A stretch of 64,000 nt of DNA from Bradyrhizobium ottawaense (GCF_900099825.1 NZ_LT629693.1:372001-436000), one strand, 5' to 3'; counted from the first letter of the stretch, positions 36,139 through 45,248 are shown. The notes: generated by a model not told the origin, from the sequence alone. Numbers and translations are program-made.

Positions 36139-37059
36139 ATGCCGCGCATCCTGATGGAACGGTCGGGCGAGATGGAGGTGTTCGCGCGCGTCGTCGAGAA
36201 AAGCTCCTTCTCGGCCGCGGCGCGCAGCCTGGATCTGACGCCGTCCGCCGTGAGCAAGCTGATCGGCCGGCTGGAAGGTCGTCTCGGCACAAGGCTTCTG
36301 GCGCGAACCACGCGAGCGCTGACGCTGACCGAGGAAGGCGTCGCCTATCATCGCGCGGCCGAGCGCATCCTCGGGGAATTGAACGCGGCAGACCAGGCGG
36401 TCGCCACCGGTTCGGCGCGCGGCCGCATCCGCGTCAACGCCTCGGTGCCGTTCGGCACGACCTTCGTCGCCCCCTCGATCGGCCGGTTCGTGGCAGACCA
36501 TCCGAACCTGACCGTCGATCTCAGCTTCACCGACGAAGTGGTCAATCTGCTTGAGGAAAAAGCCGACGTCGCCATCCGCGTCGGCACTCTGCCCGACAGC
36601 ACCTTGAAGGCGCGCAAGCTGGCCCAAAGCCGCCGTGTCGTCTGCGCCGCGCCGGACTACCTCAAGCGCCACGGTACCCCACAGCTGCCGGCCGATTTGT
36701 CGAAACACAACTGCCTGACCTTCAATTTCAGGCGCTCGCGGATCGGCTGGCCGTTCCGGCACAAGCGGCGCGAGTTCGAGCAGCCGGTGAGCGGAAACCT
36801 CCAGGTCAACAATGGCGAGACCATGCGCCAGATCGTGCTGTCAGGTGTCGGGATCGCCCGCCTCGGCCGCTGGCATGTCGCCGACGCCATCAGGTCCGGC
36901 GCCCTGGTGCCGTTGCTGGAGGAATTCAACCCTGATGACCTCGAGCTGATCCACGCGGTCTATCTCGGCGGCGGCACGGTCCCCAGCCGCGTCAGGACGT
37001 TTGTCGATTACATGATCGAGACGCTTGGCAGGTCGGACGTGTTCGAGCCGGCCAGATAG
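36139..37059 (+). CDS. LysR family transcriptional regulator
   Basis: The 306-residue product has a winged helix-turn-helix at residues 9-68 (MEVFARVVEKSSFSAAARSL; TPSAVSKLIGRLEGRLGTRL), then a linker helix, then a periplasmic-binding-like effector domain from about residue 95 (RGRIRVNASVPFGTTFVAPS). It belongs to the CrgA/DmlR-like group. It probably controls the divergent SDR gene. The 3' end is followed within 15 bp by a dispersed repeat. Confidence 0.9.
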   Translation: MPRILMERSGEMEVFARVVEKSSFSAAARSLDLTPSAVSKLIGRLEGRLGTRLLARTTRALTLTEEGVAYHRAAERILGELNAADQAVATGSARGRIRVNASVPFGTTFVAPSIGRFVADHPNLTVDLSFTDEVVNLLEEKADVAIRVGTLPDSTLKARKLAQSRRVVCAAPDYLKRHGTPQLPADLSKHNCLTFNFRRSRIGWPFRHKRREFEQPVSGNLQVNNGETMRQIVLSGVGIARLGRWHVADAIRSGALVPLLEEFNPDDLELIHAVYLGGGTVPSRVRTFVDYMIETLGRSDVFEPAR

Positions 37060-37069
37060 AGCCTTATCG

Positions 37070-37125
37070 GTCCGCGCGTTTTCTTCACGCGAACCGGTTT
37101 CCACTTCGCTCGAAAACGCTATGGC
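37070..37125 (+). repeat. Dispersed repeat, GCGTTTTC/GAAAACGC family, short form
   Basis: TCCGCGCGTTTTCTTCACGC is followed by GAACCGG and CCACTTCGCTCGAAAACGCT. Read on the minus strand it encodes the last residues and the stop of the GGDEF/EAL gene (SVFERSGNRFA, stop at 37085-37087). Confidence 0.85.
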
Positions 37126-39031
37126 CCGCCGATACCGCCTTGCCGCGGGGCGAAAGCAGGAGCCGCCTGATCTCCGCGGCCGGGATCGCCGGGCTGAACA
37201 GAAAGCCCTGCATCTCGGTACAGCCGAGGATGTGGAGCAGGTTGCGTTGCTGCTCGGTTTCGACGCCTTCGGCGGTGGTCGTCATGTCGCTGGCGGCCGC
37301 GATATTGACGACGGCCTGCACAATCGACGACGAGGCCCCGGCACCGGCCAGATCCCGGATGAAGGAGCGATCGATCTTGATCTTGTCGAACGGAAAACGC
37401 AGCAGATAGCTGAGCGAGGAATAGCCGGTGCCGAAGTCGTCGAGCGCGATGCGGACGCCGAGCTTTCGCAACTGGTGCAGGACCTCGAGGGCTGCCTCGT
37501 CATCGCGGATCAGGACGGCTTCGGTGATCTCGAGCTCGAGCCGGCCGGCGGCGAGGCCCGAGGCCGCCAGCGCCGCGGCGACGTTGAGCGCCAGCGTCTG
37601 GCTTCTGAACTGAACGGGCGAGACGTTGACCGCCACCCGCACCTCGTCCGGCCAGTTGGCCGCCTCGGCGCAGGCCGTGTTGAGCACCCAGTGGCCGAGC
37701 TGATTGATCAGGCCGGTCTCTTCGGCGATCGGGATGAATTCCGCGGGCGAGATCATGCCGCGTTCGGGATGCCGCCACCGCAACAGCGCCTCACAGGAGG
37801 AGACCTTGTTGTCCTCGAGATTGACCACCGGTTGATACCAGGCCTCGAGGCTGCCATCGCTGATGGCCTGACGCAATTCGAGCTCCAGGCTTCGCCGCGC
37901 CTTGGCGCGCGCATCCATGCCGGTCTCGAAGAAGCGGTAGGTCCGCCGTCCGTCGCCTTTGGCCCCGTACAGTGCAAGGTCGGCGTTCCTCAACAACTGG
38001 TCGAGGTCGAGCCCGTCGCCGGCCGCGAGCGCGATGCCGATGCTGGCATCGGTGGTGATCAGATTCCCCGCACACTCGAACGGCTGTCTGATCGCCGAAT
38101 GGATTTTATCAACGAGTTCTGTGGCTTCCGACTGGCTCTTGATAGCGGTCTGAATCACCGCGAATTCGTCGCCGCCGAGGCGGGCCGCGACGTCGGACGC
38201 GTTGAGGCAGCCGCGCAGCCGGTCCGCAACGCCCATCAGAAGCTCATCGCCGACGGGATGGCCGAGCGCATCGTTGACGCTCTTGAACTCGTCGATGTCG
38301 ATATACAGCACGGCGAGTTGCTCGCCCGGCCGCACCGTCTTCAGCGCCTGTTCGAGCCGTTCGCGGAACAGCACCCGGTTCGGCAGGTCGGTCAGGGCGT
38401 CGTAATGCGCCAGATGCGCGATCTTCTCGTCGGCGCGGGTGCGCTCGGTAATGTCCTCGATCGTGGCCACCCAGCCGCCCGCCTTCAGCGGCCGGTTGAT
38501 GATCTCGATCGCCCGGCCGCCCGGCGCTTCGGTGAGCTGACGCGTGGCCTTGCCGAGCGCGACCTTGTGGATGATGGCGTTGCAGAAGGCGTCGACGTCG
38601 CCGTCAAAGGATCCGGTCTCCTGCCGGTGAGCAATCAGCCGCTGCATGGTGCAGCCGGGCTTGACCACGTCCGGCGACAGGCCGAACATCTCGATATAGG
38701 GCTGGTTACAGATGATGATCCGTGCCGATGCATCATAGAGAACAAGGCCTTGCGGGATGTTGTTGACGGCGATTGCAAGGTGGCGCCGCTCCGCAGCCAG
38801 CCGCTGCTCGGTCAACCGATGGCGCAGCAGCAGCAGACCGACCATGACCGCGAGAACGGCGACAAGCGCGGACAGGATATGTTCGCGCAGGCTCCATGCC
38901 GAAATAGCAACGCCAAGCGAAATCGCCGCCGCGAGCAGCACGCAACAAAGAGCGACCCGCCTGACGATCCCGGCTCTATCGGCGGGACTGGCAGGACCTT
39001 CCGGCGAGTGATGGCCGTTGTCGATGGTCAC
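37085..39031 (-). CDS. PAS-GGDEF-EAL cyclic di-GMP protein
   Basis: From the GTG at 39031 (AGGGA upstream) the product has 648 residues. Two membrane helices (about 26-48 and 54-70) are followed by a PAS domain (to about 195) and a GGDEF domain with intact GGDEF (286-290) but no Arg of the RxxD inhibitory site. The EAL domain has intact EAL (414-416), NVSP, DDFGTGYSS and AEGVET motifs. Both domains look competent to make and break cyclic di-GMP. An ATG at 39133 would add 34 non-conserved residues. The final 11 residues and stop lie in a dispersed repeat. Confidence 0.9.
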   Translation of the reverse strand: MTIDNGHHSPEGPASPADRAGIVRRVALCCVLLAAAISLGVAISAWSLREHILSALVAVLAVMVGLLLLRHRLTEQRLAAERRHLAIAVNNIPQGLVLYDASARIIICNQPYIEMFGLSPDVVKPGCTMQRLIAHRQETGSFDGDVDAFCNAIIHKVALGKATRQLTEAPGGRAIEIINRPLKAGGWVATIEDITERTRADEKIAHLAHYDALTDLPNRVLFRERLEQALKTVRPGEQLAVLYIDIDEFKSVNDALGHPVGDELLMGVADRLRGCLNASDVAARLGGDEFAVIQTAIKSQSEATELVDKIHSAIRQPFECAGNLITTDASIGIALAAGDGLDLDQLLRNADLALYGAKGDGRRTYRFFETGMDARAKARRSLELELRQAISDGSLEAWYQPVVNLEDNKVSSCEALLRWRHPERGMISPAEFIPIAEETGLINQLGHWVLNTACAEAANWPDEVRVAVNVSPVQFRSQTLALNVAAALAASGLAAGRLELEITEAVLIRDDEAALEVLHQLRKLGVRIALDDFGTGYSSLSYLLRFPFDKIKIDRSFIRDLAGAGASSSIVQAVVNIAAASDMTTTAEGVETEQQRNLLHILGCTEMQGFLFSPAIPAAEIRRLLLSPRGKAVSAGHSVFERSGNRFA

Positions 39032-39487
39032 CTTGGTGTTCCCTGGCACGCGAATGATCCGCGGCGGCCAAACGTCTGGAACGCGACCAGACACGCCACC
39101 GCAACGCCTGGCGCCGGTCGCGCCCTGCATCATTTCTACGCAGGACAGGTGGAAAGCCCGTTACAACTTGCGGTTAGCGGGTGGTTACCGCGGCGGCAGG
39201 CCGGGCCGGATCCACGCTACCTGACCGGAGGTTACCGGCGCGCGGCGGCACGGCCTTCGCTCTCCTTCGAAGTGGTAAACGAATGATTAAGCAGCGCCGA
39301 CGCAGCGCGCTCACGCAAATGCGGAAAACGCTGATTTTGCAGCCTTACTGACCGCTGATGCCCCGAACGGGACGCGGTTGCAAAACGGTCTCTGACCAAG
39401 ATGCCGCGGATTTAGCGAATGCGGAACCCGGCCGGCTTAACCGTTTCGCTAGCCCGGCTGTTCATAATGGGGGCCAGATCCAAATTC

Positions 39488-41248
39488 ATGACATGCCAGG
39501 TCAATCCCGTGACATCTTTCGGACGAATAATTTCGGTGCGCGGCTCCCTCGCCCGGGTCGGGCTTCTGGCGGAACGCCAGTTGCCTGTTTCGGAGGTGCG
39601 CGCCACCGTCGGCCGCTTCATCAGCATTCGCTGCGCCTCCTCCACCATCGTCGCCATGATCACCGAGGTAAGCTGCGAGAGCCTGCCCGCCTCTGACGAG
39701 TATATCGCGACCGCATCGGTCGACCTGCTCGGCGAAATTCTCGGCGACGACCGCCCCAAGTTCCAGCGCGGCGTCACCAACTATCCGACCATCGGCGACA
39801 ATGTCGACCTGATCACCAATCAGGACCTGCGCACCGTCTATGCGCCGAGCGGATCGGACCAGATCAATATCGGCACGCTGCAACAGGACAAGTCCGTCAT
39901 CGCCTATGTCGATGTCGAGGAAATGCTCTCGAAGCATTTCGCGATCCTGGGTTCGACCGGCGTCGGTAAATCGACCAGTGTCTCGCTGCTGCTGAACGAA
40001 ATCCTCCGGGCGCGGCCGAACCTGCGGATCTTCCTGCTCGACGTCCATAACGAATATGGCCGCTGCTTCGGCGACCGCTCGCTGGTGCTGAACCCGCGCA
40101 ACCTGAAACTGCCGTTCTGGCTGTTCAACTTCGAGGAAATCGTCGACGTGCTGTTCGCCGGCCGTCCCGGCGTCCCGGAGGAACTCGATATCCTCGCCGA
40201 GGTCATTCCGATGGCCAAGGGCCTCTATACCCAGTACCAGAATTCGGATCGGCTCGGGCTGAAGCGTGTCGACCCCAAATCGGTCGGCTACACCGTCGAT
40301 ACGCCGGTGCCCTACCGCCTGGTCGACCTGATTTCGCTGATCGACGAGCGCATGGGCAAGCTGGAGAACCGCTCGTCGCGTATCATCTATCACAAGCTGA
40401 TCTCGCGCATCGAGACCGTCCGCAACGATCCGCGCTACACGTTCATGTTCGACAACGCCAATGTCGGCGGCGACACCATGGCCGAAGTCATCAGCCATCT
40501 GTTCCGCCTGCCCGCCAACGGCCGGCCGATGACCATCATGCAACTCGCCGGCTTCCCGGCCGAAGTCGTCGATTCCGTGGTGTCGGTATTGTGCCGGATG
40601 GCGTTCGATTTCGGCCTCTGGAGCGATGGCGTGTCGCCGCTCTTGTTCGTCTGCGAAGAAGCCCATCGATACGCCGCCGCCGACCGCAACATCGGCTTCG
40701 GCCCGACCCGCAAGGCGGTTTCCCGCATCGCCAAGGAAGGCCGCAAATACGGCGTCTATCTCGGCCTCGTCACCCAGCGTCCGGCCGAACTCGACGCCAC
40801 CATCATCTCCCAGTGCAACACGCTGTTTGCGATGCGTCTGGCCAACGACCGCGACCAGGCGCTGTTGCGCTCGGCGGTGTCGGACGCCGCGGCAAACCTG
40901 CTGTCGTTCGTGCCCTCGCTCGGCACCCGCGAAGTGCTGGCGTTCGGCGAAGGCGTGGCGCTGCCGACGCGGCTGCGCTTCAAGGAAGTTCCGGTGCACC
41001 AGTTGCCGCGCAGCGAGGCCACCATTGCCACCGTGCCGTCGGTCGCCGCCGGCCATGACCAGCACTTCGTCAACGCCGTGCTGGAACGCTGGCGCGGCGC
41101 CACCTCGCATCGCGATGTACCGAACGATCCCGGCATCAACGAACGGCCCGCCGCGCGCCTCATGACGCCGGTGGAAGCGCCGATCCTGCAACCGTCGATG
41201 GGGCTCGATCCCGATCGCTTCTCGCTTCTGAAAAAGCCGCTGCGGTAA
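39488..41248 (+). CDS. HerA-like ATP-binding protein (DUF87 family)
   Basis: This is a FtsK/HerA-type ATPase of about 586 residues. An N-terminal HAS-barrel-like segment (FGRIISVRGSLARVGL) precedes Walker A GSTGVGKST (near residue 155), Walker B LLFVCEEAHRY, and arginine-finger region VTQRPAELDATIISQCNTLF. HerA proteins translocate DNA and often partner with the nuclease NurA; no NurA gene is adjacent. The start is uncertain: ATGs at 39419 and 39467 are also in frame, but homology begins after 39488. It is a stand-alone gene. Confidence 0.82.
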   Translation: MTCQVNPVTSFGRIISVRGSLARVGLLAERQLPVSEVRATVGRFISIRCASSTIVAMITEVSCESLPASDEYIATASVDLLGEILGDDRPKFQRGVTNYPTIGDNVDLITNQDLRTVYAPSGSDQINIGTLQQDKSVIAYVDVEEMLSKHFAILGSTGVGKSTSVSLLLNEILRARPNLRIFLLDVHNEYGRCFGDRSLVLNPRNLKLPFWLFNFEEIVDVLFAGRPGVPEELDILAEVIPMAKGLYTQYQNSDRLGLKRVDPKSVGYTVDTPVPYRLVDLISLIDERMGKLENRSSRIIYHKLISRIETVRNDPRYTFMFDNANVGGDTMAEVISHLFRLPANGRPMTIMQLAGFPAEVVDSVVSVLCRMAFDFGLWSDGVSPLLFVCEEAHRYAAADRNIGFGPTRKAVSRIAKEGRKYGVYLGLVTQRPAELDATIISQCNTLFAMRLANDRDQALLRSAVSDAAANLLSFVPSLGTREVLAFGEGVALPTRLRFKEVPVHQLPRSEATIATVPSVAAGHDQHFVNAVLERWRGATSHRDVPNDPGINERPAARLMTPVEAPILQPSMGLDPDRFSLLKKPLR

Positions 41249-41260
41249 CGGGCACTGCGT

Positions 41261-41318
41261 TCGCGCGATTTTGTTCGCGCGAACCGGGTATCCACACCGT
41301 TCAAAAAACGCGATATGG
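41261..41318 (+). repeat. Dispersed repeat, GCGTTTTC/GAAAACGC family, degenerate copy
   Basis: TCGCGCGATTTTGTTCGCGC, GAACCGGGTATCCAC and AAAAAACGCGATATGG follow the family order but with several substitutions. It lies 43 bp upstream of the AhpD-like gene. Confidence 0.65.
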
Positions 41319-41361
41319 TTCCGGCATCGCCGTCTCAGGCGGCCCCAGCCGGAACCACTTC

Positions 41362-41940
41362 ATGACGCAGCCTGCCGCAAAACGATTTCCGACGCCCGCC
41401 ATCGACACCCTGCCGGACGATATCCGCACCCGCATCCTGGCGGTACAGGAGAAATCCGGATTTGTGCCGAACGTATTCCTGTCGCTGGCCTATCGTCCCG
41501 ACGAGTTTCGCGCGTTCTTTGCCTATCACGATGCGCTAATGGAAAAGGACGGCGGCCTGACCAAGGCCGAACGCGAGATGATCGTGGTGGCGACCTCGAG
41601 CGCCAACCAGTGCCATTACTGCGTGATCGCGCATGGCGCGATCCTGCGCATCCGCGCCAAGAATCCGCAGATCGCCGACCAGATCGCGGTCAACTACCGC
41701 AAGGCCGACATCACGCCGCGGCAGCGCGCCATGCTCGACTTCGCCATGAAGGTCAGCCAGGAGGCCAACAAGGTCTCGGAAGCGGACTTTGCCGAGGTCG
41801 CCGGCCACGGCTTCACCGACGACGACATCTGGGACATCACGGCAATCGCTGCGTTCTTTGCGCTGTCGAACCGGATGGCCAACGTCACCTCGATGCGTCC
41901 GAACGACGAGTTCTACATGATGGGGCGACTGCCGAAATAA
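41362..41940 (+). CDS. AhpD-like peroxidase-related protein (carboxymuconolactone decarboxylase fold)
   Basis: The 192-residue all-helical product carries the AhpD-type redox centre Cys84-His-Tyr-Cys87 with His91 (NQCHYCVIAHG). Length and motif fit the uncharacterised peroxidase-related branch of the family. It probably uses the Cys pair in thiol-dependent peroxide reduction, possibly with a lipoyl partner; unproven. A degenerate repeat precedes and a long-form repeat follows, so it is probably its own transcript. Confidence 0.87.
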   Translation: MTQPAAKRFPTPAIDTLPDDIRTRILAVQEKSGFVPNVFLSLAYRPDEFRAFFAYHDALMEKDGGLTKAEREMIVVATSSANQCHYCVIAHGAILRIRAKNPQIADQIAVNYRKADITPRQRAMLDFAMKVSQEANKVSEADFAEVAGHGFTDDDIWDITAIAAFFALSNRMANVTSMRPNDEFYMMGRLPK

Positions 41941-41944
41941 GGCC

Positions 41945-42040
41945 TAGCGTTTTCGAGTGAGGTGGATACCGGTTCACATACCAATCAGGTTTACGCAGAT
42001 TGCGTAGCCTTATCTGCGATAGAAAACGCGTCAAACAAAA
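41945..42040 (-). repeat. Dispersed repeat, GCGTTTTC/GAAAACGC family, long form
   Basis: Inverted relative to the copy at 30542, with the same inner hairpin (CGCAGAT / ATCTGCG). It lies between the convergent AhpD-like and ParB-like genes. Confidence 0.8.
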
Positions 42041-42057
42041 GCCCCGCTCAACCCGCA

Positions 42058-42684
42058 TCAATCGTCCGTCGTCGGCCCGCACCAGCCGGGCAGATAGACC
42101 GCGTCCTTGCTTTTGACGAAGCCGAGGCCTTTCTCGATCGCCTTGGCGAAGTTCTCTTCCACGCTCTTGCGCGACATCTTCCGGCGCAGGAAGTCAGCCC
42201 ACAGGAATTCGCTGAACGGGGTGGTGTCCTTGGCAAACCCGCCGGCGCGGCGCAGTTCGCCGGCGAGGCTGCGGAACGGATCGTCCTTGAGATCGATCAC
42301 CGATTTCGGCAGGTCCTTGAAATGCCGGCGTTCGCCTTTGGCGTCGTAAGGATAGACCCACCGTTTGTTGTCCATCACCCCCCAGAACGCGTCGCGTTGG
42401 ACCATGGTGAGATCGCCAATCACGGTCACCAGGATGTCCTTGACGCCTTCCGCGTGCAGCGCGCGCGCGAGATGATGGTGGTCGACCACGTAGTAGCGTT
42501 GGTCCGGCCCGAGCACGACCGGGATCATGTGCTTGCCGAGCAACTCGGCGCGCTTCTTTTCCGACTTGTGCTCGCGCCAGCGCTTGCTCTTTTCCTTCAC
42601 TTCCCGCATTCCGACCGTCATCTGGGTCGGACGCAGCGACAGGATCGGGACCGGCTTGAGAATGGGTTCGCGCGTATTGGCCAT
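42058..42684 (-). CDS. ParB-like nuclease-domain protein (ParBc_2 type)
   Basis: This 208-residue protein resembles the ParBc_2 group: an N-terminal ParB-like strand (PVPILSLRPTQMTVGMREV) and an active-site-like segment VVDHHHLARALHAEG (residues 67-80). A family-specific C-terminal half follows (DLPKSVIDLKDDPFRSLAGE). The function of the group is poorly known; it is not a chromosome-partitioning ParB, as it lacks the helix-turn-helix. The leader contains 17-bp tandem repeats. Confidence 0.82.
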   Translation of the reverse strand: MANTREPILKPVPILSLRPTQMTVGMREVKEKSKRWREHKSEKKRAELLGKHMIPVVLGPDQRYYVVDHHHLARALHAEGVKDILVTVIGDLTMVQRDAFWGVMDNKRWVYPYDAKGERRHFKDLPKSVIDLKDDPFRSLAGELRRAGGFAKDTTPFSEFLWADFLRRKMSRKSVEENFAKAIEKGLGFVKSKDAVYLPGWCGPTTDD

Positions 42685-42705
42685 GACTTGAAACCTCTAT
42701 TTTGA

Positions 42706-42750
42706 GCTCGACTTGATTTTAAGCTCGACTTGATTTTGGGCTCGACTTGG
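42706..42750. repeat. 17-bp tandem repeat in the ParB-like gene leader
   Basis: GCTCGACTTGATTTT occurs at 42706-42720 and 42723-42737, with a partial third copy (GCTCGACTTGG) at 42740-42750; the period is 17 bp. It lies 22 bp upstream of the ParB-like start, opposite the KirBac promoter side. Confidence 0.8.
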
Positions 42751-42853
42751 ACCCCGGGCCTGACCGGCAAAAACCGCTCTGAAACGGGTTCCACTATGCC
42801 ATGATGGCGCGGCTGGTTAAATGCCCACCCGACGCCTGCGAGAGAGCTGAACC

Positions 42854-43738
42854 ATGGCCAGAAGCCCAAATGAACGAACGGCAAAAACACAGGTGGTGCG
42901 TCTTGGCGGCCGCGAGGTCGTCACCGAAGGTTTGAATCTGAATTTCTGGGCCGACATCAGCCATCGCTGCATGACGGCCTCCTGGCCTGCCTTTATCGGC
43001 GGCGCCGCGACGGTGTTCGTCGCCTTCAACGCCTTCTTCGCATTCTTCTACTGGATCGGCGACCAGCCGATCTCCAACGTGCCCGGCGGCGCCTACATCG
43101 ATTATCTCTATTTCAGCATCGAGACGCTCTCGACCGCCGGCTACGGCGACATGCACCCGCAAACCCATTACGGCCATTTCGTCGCCACCGTCGAGCTGTT
43201 CACGGGCATCTTCTCGATGTCGGTCATGACCGGGCTGGTGTTCGCCCGCTTCTCGCGGCCGCGCGCCCGGCTGCTGTTCGCCGAGAACCCGGTGATATCG
43301 GATCATGAGGGCGAGCGGACGCTGATGATCCGCCTCGCCAACGAGCGCCACAACATCATCAGCAATGCCAACGCCAGGCTCTGGCTGTTCAAGAATATCG
43401 TCAGCAAGGAAGGCCAACCGCTTCGCCGGTTCTACGAACTGCCGCTGTCGCGCAACGAAAGCCCGGCGCTGGCGCTGAGCTGGACCCTTTTTCACGTCAT
43501 CGACGAGGCCAGCCCGTTATACGGCCTAAACGCCGAAGATCTCGGAGCCAACAATATCGCGCTGGTGGTGGTGGTGTCCGGATACGACGTGGTTGCAGCG
43601 CAAACCGTCCATGCCCGCAAATCCTATGACTATCCCGACATTCGCATCGGTCACCACTATGCGGAAATCCTCGACACCACCGAGGACGGCCGCCTGCGGG
43701 TCGACTACGGCCGGTTCCACGAGACGTTGGAGGATTAG
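42854..43738 (+). CDS. KirBac-type inward-rectifier potassium channel
   Basis: The 294-residue product has two membrane helices (about 46-66 and 110-132) flanking a pore helix and a filter STAGYGDM (residues 93-100), followed by a cytoplasmic immunoglobulin-like domain of the Kir family (LMIRLANERHNIISNANARL). The filter is TAGYGD where most K+ channels have TVGYGD. Tetrameric Kir channels pass K+ down its gradient; ligands are unknown. It may be functionally linked to the two Kup importers 9 kb away, but that is conjecture. Confidence 0.9.
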   Translation: MARSPNERTAKTQVVRLGGREVVTEGLNLNFWADISHRCMTASWPAFIGGAATVFVAFNAFFAFFYWIGDQPISNVPGGAYIDYLYFSIETLSTAGYGDMHPQTHYGHFVATVELFTGIFSMSVMTGLVFARFSRPRARLLFAENPVISDHEGERTLMIRLANERHNIISNANARLWLFKNIVSKEGQPLRRFYELPLSRNESPALALSWTLFHVIDEASPLYGLNAEDLGANNIALVVVVSGYDVVAAQTVHARKSYDYPDIRIGHHYAEILDTTEDGRLRVDYGRFHETLED

Positions 43739-43838
43739 GACGTTGCAAGGCCGGCGCGGCAGTCATGCACGCCAAGATTTGATATTGGAAGCAGCGCAGG
43801 CGGTGCTAAAAAGAACTTCGATTTGTCGCGGACCGACG

Positions 43839-44186
43839 ATGACGATTGGGAAAACCCAGCGGCCGATACCAGGGAATGACGAGCACGTCGTGCTCAAATT
43901 CCGGCCGCGCACCTCGGCCCATCCGCTTGGCCGGCACGAAGAGCCCGCCGCGCCCCGTGCCCTGCCGGCCGCGAACGACCTGTCCCGCTACGAGCGCCCG
44001 CACGACGAGCCCGACGACTTCCGCCATCGCATGCTCGCCAATGTCGCAGCGCTGGCGTTCACCATCGCGCTGACCGCGATCGGCATCTGGCTCGCCATGA
44101 GCATCGCCGATCTGCGCCGAACCCAGGACTGCGTCCTGATGGGCCGGCGCGACTGCGCCCGGATTTCCGAGATGCCGCGTAGCTAG
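43839..44186 (+). CDS. Small hypothetical single-pass membrane protein
   Basis: This 115-residue protein has a polar, Arg/Pro-rich N-terminal half, one membrane helix at about residues 67-89 (VAALAFTIALTAIGIWLAMS), and a short tail with two Cys residues (DCVLMGRRDC). I know no family for it. The ATG at 43839 starts the conserved-looking part; upstream frame overlaps the channel gene. It follows the KirBac gene by 100 bp and could be cotranscribed. Confidence 0.6.
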   Translation: MTIGKTQRPIPGNDEHVVLKFRPRTSAHPLGRHEEPAAPRALPAANDLSRYERPHDEPDDFRHRMLANVAALAFTIALTAIGIWLAMSIADLRRTQDCVLMGRRDCARISEMPRS

Positions 44187-44229
44187 AGGCCTATCGGTTC
44201 TGATTGAATCAGAACCGGGCTCCAGTCTC

Positions 44230-44287
44230 TTGTTTTGACGCGTTTTCTTTACGCCAACCGGCGCCACTTCGCTCGAAAACGCGATGG
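44230..44287 (+). repeat. Dispersed repeat, GCGTTTTC/GAAAACGC family, short form
   Basis: TTGTTTTGACGCGTTTTCTT, then CCAACCGGC, then CACTTCGCTCGAAAACGCGA. It lies in the 282-bp gap before acpXL; the rest of that gap shows no gene. Confidence 0.8.
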
Positions 44288-44468
44288 CCCCGGAAACGGC
44301 CATTTTTGCCGGAAAATCCGTCCCGGCTGGGGCCACCCGCCTCCATTGAACTCAGGGCCCCGCTCCGATATACGGGCACTCGACTCCGGCCGGGGAAACA
44401 GGGCATTCCGGGGCGTGCGCCCGTCTCCTCCAGCCAATCCGGATTATCTCCAATATATCAAAGGCTTA

Positions 44469-44765
44469 ATGATGTCCTCTACATACGATCAGATCGCCAA
44501 CATTATCGCCGAGACCTGCGACATTCCCCGCGACACCATCAAGCCGGAGAGCCACGCCATCGACGATCTCGGGATCGACAGCCTCGACTTCCTGGACATC
44601 GCCTTTGCAATCGACAAGGCGTTCGGCATCAAGATGCCGCTCGAGAAGTGGACCCAGGAAGTCAACGACGGCAAGGCCACGACCGAACAGTATTTCGTGC
44701 TGCAGAACCTCGCCGATCGCATCGACGAACTGGTCGCCGCCAAGAACGCGGGAACGGGCGCGTAA
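44469..44765 (+). CDS. acpXL: Acyl carrier protein AcpXL (very-long-chain fatty acid synthesis)
   Basis: This 98-residue acidic four-helix carrier has the phosphopantetheine site Ser38 in GIDSLDFLD. Length and the [20 protein letters not shown] pattern fit AcpXL, the dedicated carrier for the C26-C28 hydroxy acid of rhizobial lipid A, rather than housekeeping AcpP (about 78 residues). It heads the acpXL-fabZXL-fabF2XL-fabF1XL-lpxXL set. Start at ATG 44469; a second Met follows. Confidence 0.88.
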   Translation: MMSSTYDQIANIIAETCDIPRDTIKPESHAIDDLGIDSLDFLDIAFAIDKAFGIKMPLEKWTQEVNDGKATTEQYFVLQNLADRIDELVAAKNAGTGA

Positions 44766-44774
44766 TCGCCTTCC

Positions 44775-45248
44775 ATGGACCTTGATTATTTCAAGCTGAT
44801 CGACCGCATCGTCGACCTCAACCTCGACGCGAAGACAATTACGGTCGAGGCGCAGGTTCCAGAGAAGCACACCATCTTCGAGGGGCATTTCCCGGGCCAC
44901 CCGATCATGCCCGGCGTGCTGCTGACGGAGGCGATGGCGCAGACGTCCGGCTGGCTGCTGATTGCTCTGACGAAGTTCGAGCGCATGCCGTTTCTGGCCG
45001 CGATCAAGGAAGCCAAGATGCGCGGCTTCGTCAGCCCCGGCGATCTCCTGAGCATCGAGGCCAGTCTTGTCCACGAAGGCTCGGGCTATGCCATCACCGC
45101 CGCCAAAGTGCGCGTCGGCGGCAAATTGAGGTCTGAGGCCACGATCACGTTCGGTGTCGTCCCCTTCCCGCATCCTGACCTGCGCGTACACATGGACGCG
45201 ATGGCGGCCAAGATCGGCTTTCCCCTGCAGGCGTTGACGCATGACTGA
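44775..45248 (+). CDS. fabZ: FabZ-type 3-hydroxyacyl-ACP dehydratase (FabZXL)
   Basis: This 157-residue hot-dog-fold enzyme has catalytic His38 in GHFPGHPIMPGV and Glu52 in LLTEAMAQ. It dehydrates 3-hydroxyacyl-ACP in each elongation cycle. It starts 9 nt after acpXL and overlaps the following ketosynthase by 8 nt, so it is dedicated to the long-chain pathway rather than the housekeeping fabZ. Confidence 0.9.
   Translation: MDLDYFKLIDRIVDLNLDAKTITVEAQVPEKHTIFEGHFPGHPIMPGVLLTEAMAQTSGWLLIALTKFERMPFLAAIKEAKMRGFVSPGDLLSIEASLVHEGSGYAITAAKVRVGGKLRSEATITFGVVPFPHPDLRVHMDAMAAKIGFPLQALTHD

Noticed and set aside
37025..39286. 753-residue plus-strand frame over the GGDEF/EAL gene
   Set aside because: The minus strand carries intact GGDEF and EAL motifs; the plus frame is a high-GC shadow.
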